From Chloroflexota bacterium (GTDB lineage Bacteria > Chloroflexota > Anaerolineae > Anaerolineales > Villigracilaceae), in the NCBI GenBank assembly GCA_016235425.1, contig JACRLC010000010.1, positions 88,674-152,673 on the forward strand: a stretch of 64,000 nucleotides of DNA, given 5' to 3'. Both the position numbers and the translations under genes were made by a program. The notes below the pieces were generated by a model, which was not told the origin of the DNA, made no database searches, and saw only the letters and a list, made by a program, of their open reading frames with translations. The number at the start of each line of letters is the position of its first letter. Position 1 is the first letter of the stretch. Positions 62,716 to 64,000 of this stretch are shown here, in pieces.

Positions 62716-64000
62716 ATGGCGAAGCAGAAATTTGACCGCTCGAAGCCGCACCTGAACGTGGGGACGATGGGACACATTGACCACGGCAAGACCACGTTGA
62801 CGGCGGCGATCACGAAAGTATCCGGGATGCTGGGCAAGGCCGAATTCAAGGCCTACACATTGACCACGGCAAGACCACGTTGACGGCGGCGATCACGAAA
62901 GTATCCGGGATGCTGGGCAAGGCCGAATTCAAGGCCTACGATCAGATCGACAATGCGCCCGAAGAAAAAGCACGCGGCATCACGATCAACATTGCGCACG
63001 TCGAATACCAGACCGACAAACGCCACTACGCCCACGTGGACATGCCCGGACACCGCGACTACATCAAGAACATGATCACCGGAGCGGCGCAGGTGGATGG
63101 CGCCATCCTGGTGGTGGCGGCGCCCGACGGCCCGATGCCGCAGACGCGCGAACACGTGCTGCTGGCGCGCCAGGTGGAAGTGCCCTCGATCGTGGTCTTC
63201 CTGAACAAAGTGGACATGATGGACGACCCGGAACTGCTGGAGCTGGTGGAACTGGAACTGCGCGAACTGCTGACGAACCAGGGCTTTCCGGGCGACACGA
63301 CGCCGATCGTGCGCGGCTCGGCCAAGCTGGCGCTGGACAGCGCCTCGACCGACCCGAACGCCAAGGAATACGAGTGCATCCGTGAGTTACTGCGGGTGAT
63401 CGACGAGTACATTCCCGAACCGAAGCGTGAGACAGACAAGCCGTTCATGATGAGTGTGGAAGACGTGTTCTCGATCAAGGGACGCGGGACGGTGGTGACG
63501 GGACGCATCGACCGCGGCATCGTCAAAGTGGGTGATGCGGCGGAGATCATCGGCTTGAAGGAAAAGAGCACCAACACGGTGGTGACGGGTGTGGAGATGT
63601 TCCACAAGCAGTTGGACGAAGGCATGGCCGGAGACAACGTTGGTCTGCTCCTGCGCGGCATCGAGCGGGAAGATGTGGAGCGCGGGCAGGTGATTGCCAA
63701 GCCGGGTTCGATCACGCCGCACAAGAAGTTTCTGGCGCAGGTGTACGTGTTGAAGAAGGAAGAGGGAGGGCGGCACAAGGCGTTCTTCAGCGGGTATCGA
63801 CCGCAGTTCTACATCCGCACGATGGATGTGACGGGCGACATCACGCTTCCCGAAGGTGTGGAAATGATCATGCCTGGAGACGATGTGAACCTGACGGTGC
63901 AGTTGATCGTGCCGGTGGCGCTGGAGCAGGGTTCCAAGTTCGCCATTCGCGAAGGCGGTCTCACCGTCGGTGCGGGTGTCGTGACCAAGATTCTCGAATA
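62716..64000 (+). pseudogene. tuf: Elongation factor Tu, frameshifted by an 83-bp tandem duplication
   Basis: The reading frame starts normally ([21 protein letters not shown]-loop GHIDHGKT) but an exact 83-bp repeat (62774-62856 and 62857-62939) shifts the frame, and a TGA follows at 62881-62883, leaving 55 residues. Removing one unit restores a full EF-Tu of 400 residues to the window end, where only the first two bases of the stop are present. The restored protein has G3 DMPGHRDY (Met instead of the usual Cys), G4 NKVD and intact domains 2 and 3. As EF-Tu is essential, either another tuf copy exists or the duplication is an assembly error. AAGGAG precedes the ATG. Confidence 0.93.
62774..62939. 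repeat. Exact 83-bp tandem duplication inside tuf
   Basis: Unit 62774-62856 (ACATTGACCACGG...AAGGCCTAC) is repeated without a single difference at 62857-62939. The junction shares a two-base microhomology (AC). 83 is not a multiple of three. Confidence 0.97.

Overview
The window looks like chromosomal backbone of an Anaerolineae-type Chloroflexota bacterium. This is inferred from the style of the genes (MoxR/VWA cluster, stacked GAF/HD-GYP sensors, EF-Tu with a DMPG G3 motif), the many TTG/GTG starts, TTGACG/TAGAAT-type promoters placed very close to start codons, and the abundant small palindromic repeats. I see no prophage, CRISPR array or transposase gene.

Layout. 1-9410 (+): end of an ABC-2 permease, a coiled-coil membrane protein, a MoxR ATPase, a DUF58 protein and two large membrane-anchored von Willebrand factor A (VWA) proteins, probably one operon. 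9414-9644: a MITE-like element. 10070-19391 (-): a nearly complete aromatic amino acid operon (aroH, two aroF, tyrA, aroA, aroE, aroC, a fused aroKB, aroQ), covering every step from DAHP to chorismate plus prephenate and its dehydrogenation. 19472-19645 (-): a promoter, a 25-codon leader peptide packed with Trp/Phe/Tyr codons and an intrinsic terminator in front of this operon. 19853-27062 (mostly +): a CBS/cysteine-synthase-like enzyme, small unknowns, alr, tandem lspA genes, an RluD-type pseudouridine synthase and threonine aldolase. 27059-31831 (-): a GGDEF / HD-GYP pair. 31986-46658: purine nucleoside phosphorylase, a membrane regulator, an S1 protein, FtsK/SpoIIIE, a CDP-alcohol phosphatidyltransferase, lgt, an ABC exporter, an MBL hydrolase, HNH, an epimerase and a lipoprotein. 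46792-48162: tyrS behind its own Tyr-Tyr-Tyr leader peptide and terminator. 48237-54698 (-): a 2153-residue PAS/GAF/HD-GYP sensor. 54873-55183 (-): tRNA-Cys, -Gly and -Phe. 55251-55432: a second MITE copy. 55581-64000 (+): rpoB, rpsL, rpsG, fusA and a tuf gene broken by an exact 83-bp tandem duplication.

Main discovery. Two independent ribosome-mediated attenuators are visible, neither long enough to be called as an ordinary gene: an aromatic-rich leader peptide (core WFAFYFYYG) ahead of the aro operon, and a 14-residue peptide with three consecutive Tyr codons ahead of tyrS. Both sit directly behind a promoter whose predicted start site falls at or within a few bases of the leader ATG, so both leader peptides should be translated from leaderless mRNA. 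Both are followed by strong intrinsic terminators. In tyrS a 9-bp antiterminator helix encloses the terminator's 5' arm.

Other themes. A MITE family has 16-bp terminal inverted repeats and perfect 7-bp target duplications. Several palindromic repeat families supply the stop codons and last residues of genes. Repeat-derived peptides lie in frame inside conserved shikimate enzymes. rpoC is missing from its usual place after rpoB.
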